The notes under the pieces are model-generated. The model was not told the origin of the DNA and searched no databases. It worked only from the letters and a program-made list of their open reading frames with translations. A stretch of 64,000 nt of DNA from Mantamonas sphyraenae (Eukaryota; CRuMs; Mantamonadidae): positions 620,001 to 684,000 of the forward strand of contig JAPMXV010000042.1 in the NCBI GenBank assembly GCA_026936335.1. The letters are read 5' to 3'. Position numbers and translations under genes: made by a program. Positions 10,521-21,476 of this stretch are shown here, piece after piece; the stretch's first letter is position 1, and the number at the start of each line of letters is the position of its first letter.

Positions 10521-12407
10521 ATGAGCACCACCGAACTGAGTGCCTCGCAGGCTCTGGAAAGTGCTGTGTTGTCGGGCACCCTGTCCAAGTTGGGTGCCAA
10601 ATTCAAGAGCTGGAAGAAGCGTTTGTTTGTCCTTACCAACGACGGCAAGGTGTACTACTTCAAAGACGAGAAGGTAGACATCGGAGAACACAATCACATC
10701 AGCGCGTCCTTTGTTTCCCTCTTTCTGCACTTTCCTGCATCCTCTTTCGCTTGCTGCCGATTGCTCACACTTCCAACCGTTGTCCTTGCAGGCGGCTGCT
10801 CCCACCGGCGTCATCGAGCTCGAGCCAAGCTCTGTCGTTGGCGAGGGCGATGCCAAGCCCTATGCACTCAACCTTTCCGTCAGTGGACGCACGTATGTGC
10901 TGGTGGCCAACGACAACGAGCATCGTGACACGTGGATCGCCTCCATCAACTCCGCCTTGGTTGGCATTCGTGAGGCGTCTTCCGCCAGCAACGAGACTTC
11001 GGCCGCCGACTCGGACGATGAGGACTCTGGCCTCGGAAATCGCGCCGGTTCTGTACGTTGAATGCCCATCGTCATTCCTGCAATATGCCCACCCTGCTTC
11101 CAGGCCTCCCACCCTCCTGCAGGGCCCGTTTCCCCAGGCCGACAAAAACTGCAGGGACCTCTTGCCAACCGAACCTCTTTTTTGCGTGCACGCCTGCAGT
11201 GCATGCACATGCATTGTCCACCTCTTTGCCCTCACTGCACCATAAACACCCTGCATGCACAGGCGTGTGTGTTTTTGCAAAGGCTAACACTGCCCCGCGT
11301 GTGCGGTATTGGGCACGTCTGCTCCAGCTGCTAAAAAACCTGCCGGCGAGCGACATCAAAGACCCCGACCTGACGGGCGTGCTCAAGAAGATGGGCGAAG
11401 GAAACAAGGCTTGGAAAAAGCGCTACTTTGTGCTTAAGCGTCACACCCTGCTTTACTTCAAGTCTGCGAGCGACAAGGCGTGTGCAGGGTACATCCCGTT
11501 GGGGTCAAAGTGTGAGATTGGTATGGACCAGGAGACCCTGCAATTCCACATCTTTGTGCCCGACCGCGACCGCAAGTACATGCTGCAGGCAGAGTCCAAC
11601 GAATCGATGATGGAGTGGGTCAATGCCATCGGCCTGGCCGTCGCGTCGGCCAAGAAGCTGGAGGAGGCCAAGCGGGCGAGCGGCTTCACAGCCACCGGTC
11701 CCGTCGATCGCGAACTGCTGGAGAAGAGTGGCGTGTTGCGTGTGTGGTTCGGAGACTCCTTCAAGGCATTCAAGTGTGGCAAGGAGACTACTGTGGCTCA
11801 GTTGAGTGAGCAGATCGCAAAGAAGATGAGCATGAGCAAATTTGCAAACCACTTTTCCCTGAAAGAGGTGATTGGCAAACAGGAAAACCAGCTGGACGAC
11901 GACCAGGTGCCCTACGACATCATGGCTTCCTGGCAGAAGGGCAGCGGCAACAAGTTTCTCTTTTCGCTGCGCACCGACGCAGAAGACGCAGAAAGCGGCG
12001 CCGGCGAAGGCAGTGCCAACCAGTCTTCGGCCGCCGAGGCTGCCCTGGAGGCCATCGATGCCTCTGTGTTTTTCCAGATCGAGGAGCTGCTGGAGGAACC
12101 GCTGGACGAAGTGGACGAAGAGGCACAGGGAGGTGAGGAGGGAGCCGATGTCGCTGGCGATCTCACCACCACAGAGGGAAGTAGCAGCGGTAGTGGCAGC
12201 AGCAGCGACAACATCGAAGAAGACACTGGGAAGAACGCAGGGGTGGACGATCTGGGTGCTGATTTCAGCGAGCTGGACAACTTGCTGCTGGATATGAACG
12301 TTGGCGACACAGCTGACGGCGAGCAGGAGATGTCCATGGCAGACAAGCGCAAGACGGTGCCTGAGGAGCTGGACGACATCCTGAGCATGTTGGAGACCGC
12401 AGAGTGA
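10521..12407 (+). CDS. PH-PH-RA domain adaptor protein (497 aa)
   Basis: Exons are 10521-10673, 10792-11052 and 11328-12407, all phase 0. PH domain 1 (about 15-120) shows SGTLSKLGAKFKSWKKRLFVL...YYF and ends EHRDTWIASINSAL. PH domain 2 (about 145-245) shows TGVLKKMGEGNKAWKKRYFVLKRHTLLYF and ends SNESMMEWVNAI. A ubiquitin-like Ras-association domain follows (about 260-355: SGVLRVWFGDSFKAFKCGKETTVAQLSEQIAKK...KFLFSLRT). The tail is acidic and Ser/Glu-rich. PH domains bind phosphoinositides and RA domains bind Ras/Rap GTPases, so this is probably a membrane-recruited Ras effector adaptor. The order PH-PH-RA differs from the RA-PH order of Grb7/RIAM/lamellipodin. Ligands are unknown. Confidence 0.85.
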
Positions 12408-12426
12408 GGCAAATCAACTGGGTTTC

Positions 12427-13674
12427 GTGTTGATGATGAAAAGAGCCAAGGGTTGTTCATGTTGTTGGAAAGTGCATGTTTGGCTCTTGCTTGCACTGCT
12501 GTTCCTCGTCGTGGATGCCAAGCCGTCTGTGCGCAGGAGGCGAGGCGGAAGCAGCAACGCCTCACCCCAGCCCGGCGGCAGTGCAGAGGTGCCTTTTCGC
12601 GCAAACAACGCCACAGTCGAGTTTACAGAGGAGGAACTGGCGCTGTGTCCGTACGTGCAGCTGCTGGTGGGGGACGACTGCGTGGGATTTGTGCGCACAA
12701 TGTGGGAAGAGAAGCCGCAACACAGGCATGAAAGCAGCCCTGAGCTTGCCAAGCTCATGAGCACCCCCATTCTCAAGTGGGTGTTTGACACTTGGCGCCC
12801 AAACATTCATCCAAAGGACCATGGTCAGGTGGTCGTGCTCCGGGCCGGCTCGTTTCAACACGACGAGGCGGCCTTTCCCCACGGAAGCCCCATCACCTTT
12901 GACCAGGCGCACGAGGCTGTCATGAAACACAGTCGCACTGTTGTCATGCACAACACCGAACTCTATTGGCCTGTGCTGGGTGAGTTTGTCACCAAATTGG
13001 GCCGCTTTTTCAAGTTGTACGCCCAATCGAATGTTTACTGGACTGGACCTGGCCACACAGTGGCGACTTCGCCGCATCAGGACGCACAGAGTGTGTTCAT
13101 TGTCCAAGTGGAGGGCGAAAAACGATGGCAGGTGTTCCGACCGCCGTCCCTCTTGATGCCCAAGCCACTGCAGCGTGGCAAGGCCAACGACGTGCTCTCA
13201 CAGGAACACTTTGGACAGGCAGTGGTCGACGTGGTCCTTAAGCCCGGCGATGTGTTGTTTGTGCCGCGTGCATGGCCGCATACGACATCCACGGCAAACG
13301 CGTCGCAGCCTTCGCTGCACATCACTGTGGGTGTGGAAACGGAGTCGGACGACTGCTGCTGGGCTCACATTTTGGCCGAAGCCCTTCCCAAGGCCAAGGA
13401 AGCCATCATGGAGCGGTGGACGAGGGAAGTTCCACTGCGCCGGCACGTCCCTCGCCAGCTCTTGCGTCCAGCCCAGAGCATCCGTGGCACGGAATTCCAA
13501 CAGCAAGCATTGGATTTGCTGACTCATACGCAGCGACAGGCAGCCCTGCACGATGCTGATCGATTCTGGCGGGCCATCGACGAAGCCATCGAGAAGCGAC
13601 GCGATCTGGTTCGCCGCAAGCACGAGCAGATTGCTCGCATCAACGCCGCCGTGTTGCCGAAAGCCAACCAATGA
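12427..13674 (+). CDS. Signal-peptide-bearing JmjC/cupin-like 2-oxoglutarate oxygenase
   Basis: Single exon, up to 415 aa; Met codons at 12427, 12433 and 12436 are all plausible starts. A strongly hydrophobic signal sequence (VWLLLALLFLVVDA, about 18-31) comes first. A Cupin_4/JmjC fold follows, with the Fe(II) triad visible: H217-x-D219 in SPHQDAQS and distal H285 in RAWPHTTST. GEKRWQVFRPP is the usual strand after HxD, and LKPGDVLFVP precedes the distal His. This resembles ribosomal-oxygenase/JMJD-type hydroxylases, which usually act in the nucleus or cytosol. The signal peptide instead predicts action in the secretory pathway on lumenal or secreted proteins. Substrate unknown. The next gene begins about 100 nt downstream on the same strand. 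Confidence 0.85.
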   Translation: MLMMKRAKGCSCCWKVHVWLLLALLFLVVDAKPSVRRRRGGSSNASPQPGGSAEVPFRANNATVEFTEEELALCPYVQLLVGDDCVGFVRTMWEEKPQHRHESSPELAKLMSTPILKWVFDTWRPNIHPKDHGQVVVLRAGSFQHDEAAFPHGSPITFDQAHEAVMKHSRTVVMHNTELYWPVLGEFVTKLGRFFKLYAQSNVYWTGPGHTVATSPHQDAQSVFIVQVEGEKRWQVFRPPSLLMPKPLQRGKANDVLSQEHFGQAVVDVVLKPGDVLFVPRAWPHTTSTANASQPSLHITVGVETESDDCCWAHILAEALPKAKEAIMERWTREVPLRRHVPRQLLRPAQSIRGTEFQQQALDLLTHTQRQAALHDADRFWRAIDEAIEKRRDLVRRKHEQIARINAAVLPKANQ

Positions 13675-13772
13675 ACAGAGTTGGTTGTATTCATGTGGTT
13701 GTGGGGTGGGTTCTTCATCATGAGGGGACATGCAATGCACGGGCGCTGCCACGTCATCTTTGCAGCATCCGC

Positions 13773-15230
13773 ATGACCGCTTCCCACCCGACGCAGGACG
13801 CAGAGAAGAAGCCTGCGCCCACCAACAGGCAGCTGGTGGCCCAGTACCTTGGCATTTCTGTGTCCTTGGCCGAACCCATTCTCTTTACGCTGTGCGTGGG
13901 TGGCATCTACGTGTGCTACCTTACCTACGGCCTGTACCAGGAGACCATGTACGTTTGTGGTCGTTGGACGCACTGTGCTCCCCTCCACACCCACCCACCC
14001 ACCCAAGCTTCATCTGCACACCTTCACGCGTGCCTATTGGTGTTCCGTAGCCACTGACACCACCCGTGCCGGAGCAGTTCCAAATCCACGTATGGCCCCG
14101 AAAACGCCCACTTCTCCTACACGGGGTTCCTGCTCTTTGTGCAGTGTCTGTTCAACATGATCATGGCCCGACTGGGTAGGTTGTTGCAGCATGTTGTGTC
14201 CCATGCTGCTTCCTGGCCCATCCTCGCCGTGCTGTTCCCGCCAGCTGACACGTCGCCCACCCAAGTCTTTCTCGTCATTCCGCCCGAGTCCTACCCACGC
14301 ACCTTTGTCAGTCGCCTGACCAAAGAGGCCAAGGTGGCGCAGACCCCTCCACCCATGTGGAAGTGGGCTCGTGTCTCCCTCGTCTATCTCACTGCCATGT
14401 TTGGCAGCAACGCCGCCCTGCGCTTCGTGGACTACCCGACGGCTGCCATCTCCAAGGCCTGCAAGCCCATTCCCGTCCTCCTTGTCTCTGTTCTGTGGTT
14501 GCGCAAGAAGGCACCCCTCCGCAAATTTGTTGTCGTGCTTCTTATCGTCTTTGGTATTGCCATCTTTATGCTGTACCGTCCAGGCAAAGCCGCTGCCGTC
14601 GCGGAAGCTGTCCACGATAGCACCTCCTTCACCGAGGCTCTCTTCCAGTCTGAATATGGCATTGGAGTCGCCCTGTTGATGCTTTCTCTCGCCTGTGACG
14701 GCTTCACCGGTCCTCTTCAGGAGGACATTGTCGAGCGTAAGTCACCATCCTTCCACTCGCCATCCTTGCTTTGTGTACACCGCTCACCCGCTCTCTCTCT
14801 CTCTCTTCTCTCTCTTCCACCAACGCCCACAGAGAACGCATGCACGAACTGGGAGCTGATGTACAATCTCAATCTGTATTCGCTGATGTGGAGCGGAGCA
14901 GTAGCACTTGCCGGTGGCGAGTTTGGCCCTGCCACAGCCCTGTGTCTCTCCGACTACATGCTCGTCCTGGATATCATCCGCTTTGCTCTCACGAGTGCCC
15001 TTGGCCAGCTTTTTATCTTTGTGACTCTCGTGGAATTCGGTTCCGTGGCCCTCAGTCTCACAACGACCACCCGCAAGTTCTTCACCATCCTCGTCTCTGT
15101 CATCAGCTTTGGCAACACCCTGGCTCCCATGCAGTGGGTTGCCGTGGCCATCGTCTTTTTCGGCCTTGCCATCGACGTGTGGGAGAAGCTCAGCAAGCCG
15201 CAGGGCAAGCCCAAGTCCAAAGCTGTGTAG
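13773..15230 (+). CDS. SLC35B1-like nucleotide/nucleotide-sugar transporter of the ER
   Basis: Exons are 13773-13948, 14078-14175, 14266-14736 and 14833-15230, giving 380 aa. The DMT fold is evident: an N-terminal ILFTLCVGGIYVCYLTYGLYQE helix, then the conserved SNAALRFVDYPTAAISKACKPIPV, which is characteristic of the UAA/SLC35B group, then LLRK-type and LGQLFIFVTLVEFGSVALSLTTTTRKFFTILVS helices. The closest family members are SLC35B1/HUT1, proposed ER UDP-galactose or ATP/ADP exchangers. The C-terminus ends KSKAV, fitting a KxKxx ER-retrieval signal. Three introns carry CTGACAC (two) or CTCAC branch-like motifs. An AG just before the start (TTTGCAG at about 13765) may mark a 5' UTR intron. 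Confidence 0.9.
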
Positions 15231-15265
15231 CGCTGTGGAATGCAAATGCAATGCAATTGTTCTGT

Positions 15266-16807
15266 TTATCTGCTTTCCAACGATCGCATCACCGACTGAG
15301 ACAGTTCTACCAGACGCTTGCCCATCTGCTCGACGCTGGCCCAGTCTGCTTCTTCCAGGTCATCTGCCTCTACTGCGGCACCCTCGTCGTCTCCAGTCAG
15401 CTGTTTCACAAACGTCCCAAATGAACGTTGCTGTTTGTCCCACTGAATGCCCACAGCCTTGTTTGCTGTCCTCTCCTTTTCCACATCCGCTGCAGCTGCA
15501 GCTTGGCTGTTACTACGGCTCACGTCCACTGCGGACGCTGCAGCTGTTGCCGCCGCTGTTGTAGCCGTCTCCGAAGCCGCTCCCCCGTCACCGTCCTCTG
15601 TCTCCATGCTGCTGTTGCTATTGTTTCCCTTGCTTGTGTTTGCCGCGCTTGTCTTATTGCCTGCCGCGACGCTTGCCAGAGCCCCGCTGCTGCTGCTGCT
15701 GGTGATCCTGTTCAGCGAGATCACTTTCTTTGGAACACTGCCTGTTCGGTCGCGGTCGCTACTCGCAGACACAGACGCCTTCAGCGATGCCGGCTTTGTT
15801 GCTGCGGGTGATGACGACGAGCCGACGAGCGCAATCCTCGCCCGTTTCTTGCCTCCCGTGACTGCTTCTTCTGTGCTATCTGTCTCGCCTGCCAGAGCGT
15901 CTGCTACACCTCGCTTCTTCCCCTTGCCAGGTGCGTCGCCACCGGCCACAGTGGTCACTGCAGGTGCAGCAGCGGATGATGAAGCCGCGCTTGTCCCCTG
16001 TGCGCTTGGACTGCCTGTGCTTGCTGTGGTTGCTCCTGCACCACTTGAACCAGCCTCTTTGCCTCCATTCGCTGCCATCTGTGCTTTCTTGCGCCTCTTT
16101 TCCTCCATAATCTGAGCAAATGACTTGGGCCCGCCAAACACCTTTCCTGCGCCTCCAGCCCCTCCACCTGCTCCCCCTGTCCCTGAACCAGCTGACGCAC
16201 CGTCTCCCTTCCCGGCTTCTGTCTCTTCGGCCGCCTTGCCACTATTCAGTTTGTCTGCGCTGCTCGTGCTGTTGTTCAACGAGATGATCTTTGGTCGAAC
16301 GACGGAACCTGCGCCGCCGCTTCCGCCATCTGCCCCTGCCGTGCCGTCTCCTGCAGCTCCGTTCCCTGATGAACCACCCAACGAGCCTGCAACTCCTCCA
16401 CTGGCCTTGTTTGCGCTGCTCTTGTCATCCCCAACACTCTCCTCTGTGTCCATCGCGCTCTGATCAGTTCCAACCTGCCCGCCTTCCGTCTTCTTTCGCC
16501 CTGCCACCCCGCTGGACGCGCTCTTGGCCAGCGCCAGGCCGCTCTTCCCCCCCTTGCCCTTCTTTGTGTTTAGCGACGCAAACTTGGGATCGTGGTAGAA
16601 GCTGCACTTGTCCCCACGTGTGCACTTGCCCTGCTGCCAGAAATTGCACGGCTTCTGGCCGCCTGACCCGGTGATGCCCGACGACGACGACGACGACGAC
16701 GACAAAGCCGACCCTTTCTTGGACGGGTCGTGCTTGTATTCGCACAGTTCGCCCTTTGTGCACGTGCCACTCAGGTAGTAGATGCAATCGGCTTTGTTGT
16801 CAGACAT
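15266..16807 (-). CDS. CCCH zinc-finger protein, ZC3H11A-like (513 aa)
   Basis: Single exon. Two tandem CCCH fingers of spacing C-x7-C-x5-C-x3-H lie at residues 8-26 (CIYYLSGTCTKGELCEYKH) and about 53-71 (CNFWQQGKCTRGDKCSFYH). They are separated by poly-Ser encoded by a GAC/TCG repeat. The rest is a long Ala/Gly/Ser-rich disordered region with three repeated short motifs, I/VISLN(N/R)xTSS, and a basic helix FGGPKSFAQIMEEKRRKKAQ. The tail ends in an acidic helix. The fingers plus a UIF/ALY-like basic helix suggest an mRNA export or processing factor resembling ZC3H11A. The assignment is tentative because most of the protein is low-complexity. It is 65 nt head-to-head from the RGS gene. Confidence 0.8.
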   Translation of the reverse strand: MSDNKADCIYYLSGTCTKGELCEYKHDPSKKGSALSSSSSSSSGITGSGGQKPCNFWQQGKCTRGDKCSFYHDPKFASLNTKKGKGGKSGLALAKSASSGVAGRKKTEGGQVGTDQSAMDTEESVGDDKSSANKASGGVAGSLGGSSGNGAAGDGTAGADGGSGGAGSVVRPKIISLNNSTSSADKLNSGKAAEETEAGKGDGASAGSGTGGAGGGAGGAGKVFGGPKSFAQIMEEKRRKKAQMAANGGKEAGSSGAGATTASTGSPSAQGTSAASSSAAAPAVTTVAGGDAPGKGKKRGVADALAGETDSTEEAVTGGKKRARIALVGSSSSPAATKPASLKASVSASSDRDRTGSVPKKVISLNRITSSSSSGALASVAAGNKTSAANTSKGNNSNSSMETEDGDGGAASETATTAAATAAASAVDVSRSNSQAAAAADVEKERTANKAVGIQWDKQQRSFGTFVKQLTGDDEGAAVEADDLEEADWASVEQMGKRLVELSQSVMRSLESR

Positions 16808-16872
16808 CCAGCGGTTTGTTCTGTTCGCGACGACGCACCCACAACTTTTCCTCCTCCTTCTGCTCATTCCGC

Positions 16873-19800
16873 ATGTTCAACGTTCTCCAACCCCACGGAG
16901 GCAGCATCCAGTCCGACCTGGTCTCTATGGTCACCGACCTGTTTGGAACCACTCTGGAGGTCAGTTTCTCGCCCATGCTGTGTGCCTATGAAAAAACGCA
17001 GCACAGGGCGGCCATGTCGCTTTGCAGCTGCTCGGCCGTCCCTCCCTCCGCTTCCGAACGCCTTACTCACCCACGCCCAATCCCACACCAATGCCACAGG
17101 ACCTGCAACCGCCTGAGAACCTCACCTTCCAGCAGGTCATTGACGACGAAGTGGGTCGCAGTTACCTGCGTCGATTCCTGCAGCGGGACCAAAAAGACGA
17201 AGGCATCGCCTTTGTGTACGCCGTTGATCGCTTCAAAGAGTGCGTTTCTCCCGCTCCTGGCCAGCTGCAAAGTCACATCGCCTCCTCGCTCACACCTTCA
17301 TTTACATCGCCAATCCCCTCGTCGTCTCCTGCCCCTTCTTGTGCAGACTGCCGCCCGAAGAACGCCTTCAGGAGGCCCGTACCGTCATCTCGGTGTTTCT
17401 GGAGGAGGAGGGCGATGCACGCCTCCCCGATCTCCACCTCGTACGTTTTCCTCTTTGCCCCAACACCCTGCCATGTGGTCCACACCCCTTCGTCACATCA
17501 CCCTCTGCTCTACCCCCATGCCATTCGTGCTTCTCTACACACCCCTTCCTCGTCCCATGTTGACACCCGGGGCAAAATTGCGCTCCACAACTCCGGCGTC
17601 ACCTCCCCTCCCCGCACAGACGAAGCACAGGCAGAGGATCCTCGATCGCCTGGACAACGAAGATGAAGCCGCACTGGATGTACGTTGTATTCCATGGCAC
17701 TCCTGTCTCCTCCGGCCACGCCCTCCTGTCTCTAGGTGCTGCTTTCCAGGACCCGCTCACGTCGCACACCTCCTCGCCGCTCCCTCTTGCACAGCTTTTC
17801 GACGCAACTGTGACTCCGGTGCTTCGCTCTATGCGCCAGAATTCCTGGGAGAAGTTTGGCGTCAGCACAGAGTACAAGCAGTACCTCGAATCATGCGTCA
17901 ACCTCTACCAGGAACGCTGCAGCACAAACATGGTGAGTTTTGTGCAACCCCTCCTCCGCTTTCTTCGCCCTCCTCTTGCTTCCAGCACGTCCCCATTCGT
18001 ACGCACAAACTCACATACGCATGTCCTCCTCCATGACAACACCCTCCACACCTTTCTGTGCCTACTTGCCTCTCCTTGTGCAGCTTTCTGGCTACACCGA
18101 TCATGCTGATTCCCTCCTAAGGTTATCGGATGTCGTGTACAGTGTCCACGACCTCATCGAGAAGCTCATTGTCTTTAACGGCTTCCTCAAGTACACACAG
18201 AACCGCCGCCTGGACAACCACCTGGCTTTTCTGTTGCAGGTAGGTGTCCCCTGCGCCCAAGCTTGCTCGCAACCGCCCTTTCCTTTCACCCAGCCAGCTG
18301 ACCCTCATGCCCATCGCCACGTGCATGCGAACCTTGCCTGTTTCTTTTGTCTGCACAGGTTATGCGTGCAAAGAACCTGTACACGCGGTTGCTCCACCTC
18401 GAGAACGGCGGCGACGAGGAGGATCCGGGCGATAGCTCTCGCAAGTCCTACCATGAGTGCGACACTCGCTTCATGTCCCGCGACCAGTGTCTCACTGCCC
18501 TCGCCGAAGTGTACACCGCCATCCACGACACCTTCTTCTTTGAATATTCGCCCAAGCTGCTTGCTGTGCGTGAGGCTTCTCGCAACGAAGTCGTCGCACA
18601 GCTTAGTCCGCGCTTCAACAACGCCAAGCCCCCTCGCTTCCGCTCTGAAGACGACGCTAGCCTCCCGGATGACGACAACGACGAGGTCAACGGCCAAGAG
18701 ATCGATGCCCAGCAGGACGGCGACAGCACGGACGACGCAGACACGCAACCCGTCGAGGTGCCCTCGTTCGATGAATTGCCCCCGCCAAGCATCTTTGACG
18801 ACGCCGTGGCCCAGGTACAGGATCTTATGCGCCGCAAGTGCGACGTGTACACAGCCTCGCAGATGTACAAAACGGAGCGCAGGCGCATCACGCAGTTCCT
18901 GCCCGAACTGGAAAAGCCCAAGGACAGCAGCGCTCACCTTGCTCGCTACAAAGTGGACCTCGCCCTCACCTTCATGCAAGTCACCATGGTGTCTGGTGAA
19001 CGCGACCTCCTCAAACTCCCCTCGTCCCTCTCCTCGACCAAGGACATCCGCGCCCTGGTCCACGGCACAGCCTCTCGCCTCATGATGTTTCACTGGTTTG
19101 AGCGATTTGTCGCCAGCGAGTATTCCTCCGAGAATTTGACCTTTATTCTCGAGATGCAGCTGTGGCAGGATCTACTGCGTGCAAACGCCTCGCAATCCGT
19201 GATGCTCGCGCGCGCAAATGTCATCGTCAAGGAGTATCTCCTTGCAGGCGTGCCCAACTCACTCAACATTTCCTACGAGATGCGCCAAGAGGCCCTCGAG
19301 CTCCACGAGAAAAAGATTCTCGACGGTCTGTTTGAGCCCTCCACCTCCGAGACTGAAATCCTCCTTGTGAAGGACACGCACGGTCGGTTTGCAGAAACAG
19401 ATCGGTACCTGCATGCAGAGACTCCGGCCCAGGCTGTGCTCACTGTCCAGAGCTACGACGACGAGCAGTGGGTGGCCGACAACGAAGGCTTTCACCAACT
19501 GTTCAACCTCGCAGACGTCCCACACACCATCCTCTCCATGCCTGTTTCCCTGCGCCAGTCGGAGATCCTCATCAACGGCACCCTTGTGCTCACCAACAAC
19601 TACATGTGCTTCGCTGGCTACTTTTTCGGCTTTGAGGTCCGTGAAGTGATCGAACTCAAACGCATCGAGGGCGTCATGCTCAAGCATGTCGACAACCAGG
19701 TGTCACACTTGCCTGCAGACGTGTCCAGCGCAAGTGTACGTGGCAAGTCGGCAGGACGCCACGCATTTCTGGCCTCATCCTCGGCAGGCTCGTCGTCATC

Positions 19801-21393
19801 ATCATCATCATCGTCGTCGTCGTCATCAACATCCTCTGCATCCTCTTCCTCTTCGCTCTCGTCATCATCCTCTTCGGCGCTTGCCTCCACTTCCTCCGCC
19901 GCGCAGCCGGCGAGTTCTGCCGGGTCAGGTTCGGGCTGGGCGTCTTCATCCGGCGTCAGCGAAGAAGACGGCCTTACGTCCATGGTGGAGATCCTGGGCA
20001 CAGTGAGCGACGACACTCCCTTTGTGTACGAGTGCTTCACGGCAACGGCGGAGGAGGTGCCGGAACTGCACAGCATGCTGCTGCGCCTCTGGACATCGCT
20101 GGGTGTGGCGCGCGGCTCCAGTGTGCGCTCCATGTCCACCATTCGGCGAGCAGCCAAACAGGAGCTCAGCAAGCTCGGTACAGGCTCAGAGAGCGCTTTC
20201 ATCCGAGGCCGCTCCTGGATCTACTTTGCAGATGGGGCCACCCAATCGTCGTTTGAGCCGGACGCTCTCATCGCCGACAGGGGCACAATCATGCACTCTT
20301 TCTTTCAGGTGTGCGATGGCACTGTGCTCATGGAGGTGATTTCCGAGTCGGGGGAGACGTTTGTGCGCGAGCTAGGCCCTGGCGAACACTGTTGCGAGGA
20401 GTACTTTGTGATGCCCGGCAAGCTGCGCAACAAACTCACAGCGGGCTCTCGGGGAGCCATTGTGTACGAGCTCACCGACGGCCACATCCAAGATCTGCTG
20501 GATCTGGAGCCTGCGCTGACGGGCCGCTTCTACCGCTTTATCGGCATCCGGCTGTCGGAGCAGCTGATTGCGCAAAAGGCGGTGATGAAAGAGCACAGCC
20601 ACAACGAAGAGACGCAAAAGGCTCTGATGAATGTGGTGGATCTGCGAAAGCGCTTCCGGCTCGGCGACAGCGAAGAGGTGTTGAGTGCGTGGAGCGCGTC
20701 GCTGTCCAAGAAGCTGATGCTGCACGGCGAACTGTTTCTGTTTACAAACAACCTGTGCTTTCAGGGGAAGATGATGGGCATGACCATGAAGGAGGTGCTG
20801 CCACTCACCGAAATCGGTTCGGTGTTGGACAACGACACCGAGTTGGAAATCGGCATGATGGACGAAAAGACGTACACATTCTGCAAGCTGAACAACACCA
20901 AGCAGGTGTTTGAAGAGGTGACTGAGCAGTGGCGCGACGCAAAGCAGAGGGAACGACAGAGCGGGCGCCGCCAACGCCCTATTGGGGGCGGAGAAGTGTC
21001 GGAAGAAGACGAGATTCTGACGCATATGGACAAGAAGGTGCTGCTGATGGGTGCCAAACAGGCAGGATTCATGAAGGATCAGAGATTCTGCGGCAGGGCG
21101 AGGTGTGTCATTGCATCTACCAAATCGGGGACGGCCAGGTGCGTGTGGAGAAAGGGTTTGGGAGCAAGCGCAAGGTGATGGCCACACTGGAGACAGGTGA
21201 CATGTTTGGCGAGATCTCCTTCCTGATGGGCGGCACCGCATCCGCATCCGTGGTTGCAGACAGCGACACGGTGGACATTGTCATGATTGACGAACAGTTC
21301 CTGAACAGGCTGCTGGAGAGCCAGCCGACGCTGCCCAGCAGGTTTTTCAAGTATTTGGCCAAGGTTCTTACGCAGCGGGTGTTGCGCAAGTGA
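16873..21393 (+). CDS. Large signalling protein: two RGS domains, GRAM, cNBD-like, GRAM, cNBD (frame break near 3' end)
   Basis: Seven exons: 16873-16959, 17100-17239, 17347-17440, 17620-17679, 17795-17932, 18084-18239 and 18359 onward, about 1240 aa. RGS 1 (about 30-160) reads NLTFQQVIDDEVGRSYLRRFLQ...ILDRL...WEKFGVSTEYKQYL. RGS 2 (about 465-590) reads LMMFHWFERFVASEYSSENLTFILEM. GRAM 1 follows (SLRQSEILINGTLVLTNNYMCFAGYFFGFE), interrupted by poly-Ser from a TCA/TCG repeat. A diverged cyclic-nucleotide-binding-like domain is next (FIRGRSWIYF...LGPGEHCCEEYF), then GRAM 2 (LMLHGELFLFTNNLCFQGKMMG). A second cNBD is last, with DMFGEISFLMGGTASASVVA. The phosphate-binding Arg of the PBC motif is Ala there, so nucleotide binding is doubtful. 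The cNBD-GRAM-cNBD order recalls Dictyostelium GbpC/GbpD. A -1 frame change at about 21080 is needed to reach the last 105 codons. Confidence 0.85.
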
Positions 21394-21476
21394 CGCAATG
21401 AGCCATTGAGTGCGCAGCTGCTGGAGAGTCCGCGCCATTTCAACAAATCGAATTTGAACCTGATTCGCTGTGGGGA

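Noticed and set aside
15470-15700. Head-to-tail GC-rich Ala/Thr repeat considered as a separate plus-strand gene (15447-16115)
   Set aside because: Antisense to the disordered region of the CCCH zinc-finger gene; Leu/Val-rich composition arises from the complementary codons.
21029-21088. A 32-nt intron (GTGCCA...CAG) that would repair the RGS frame
   Set aside because: Fits the frame arithmetic, but is far shorter than any supported intron here (about 80 nt or more) and lacks the CTNAC motif; a missing G is simpler. A similar 32-nt candidate near 7912 was rejected for the same reasons.
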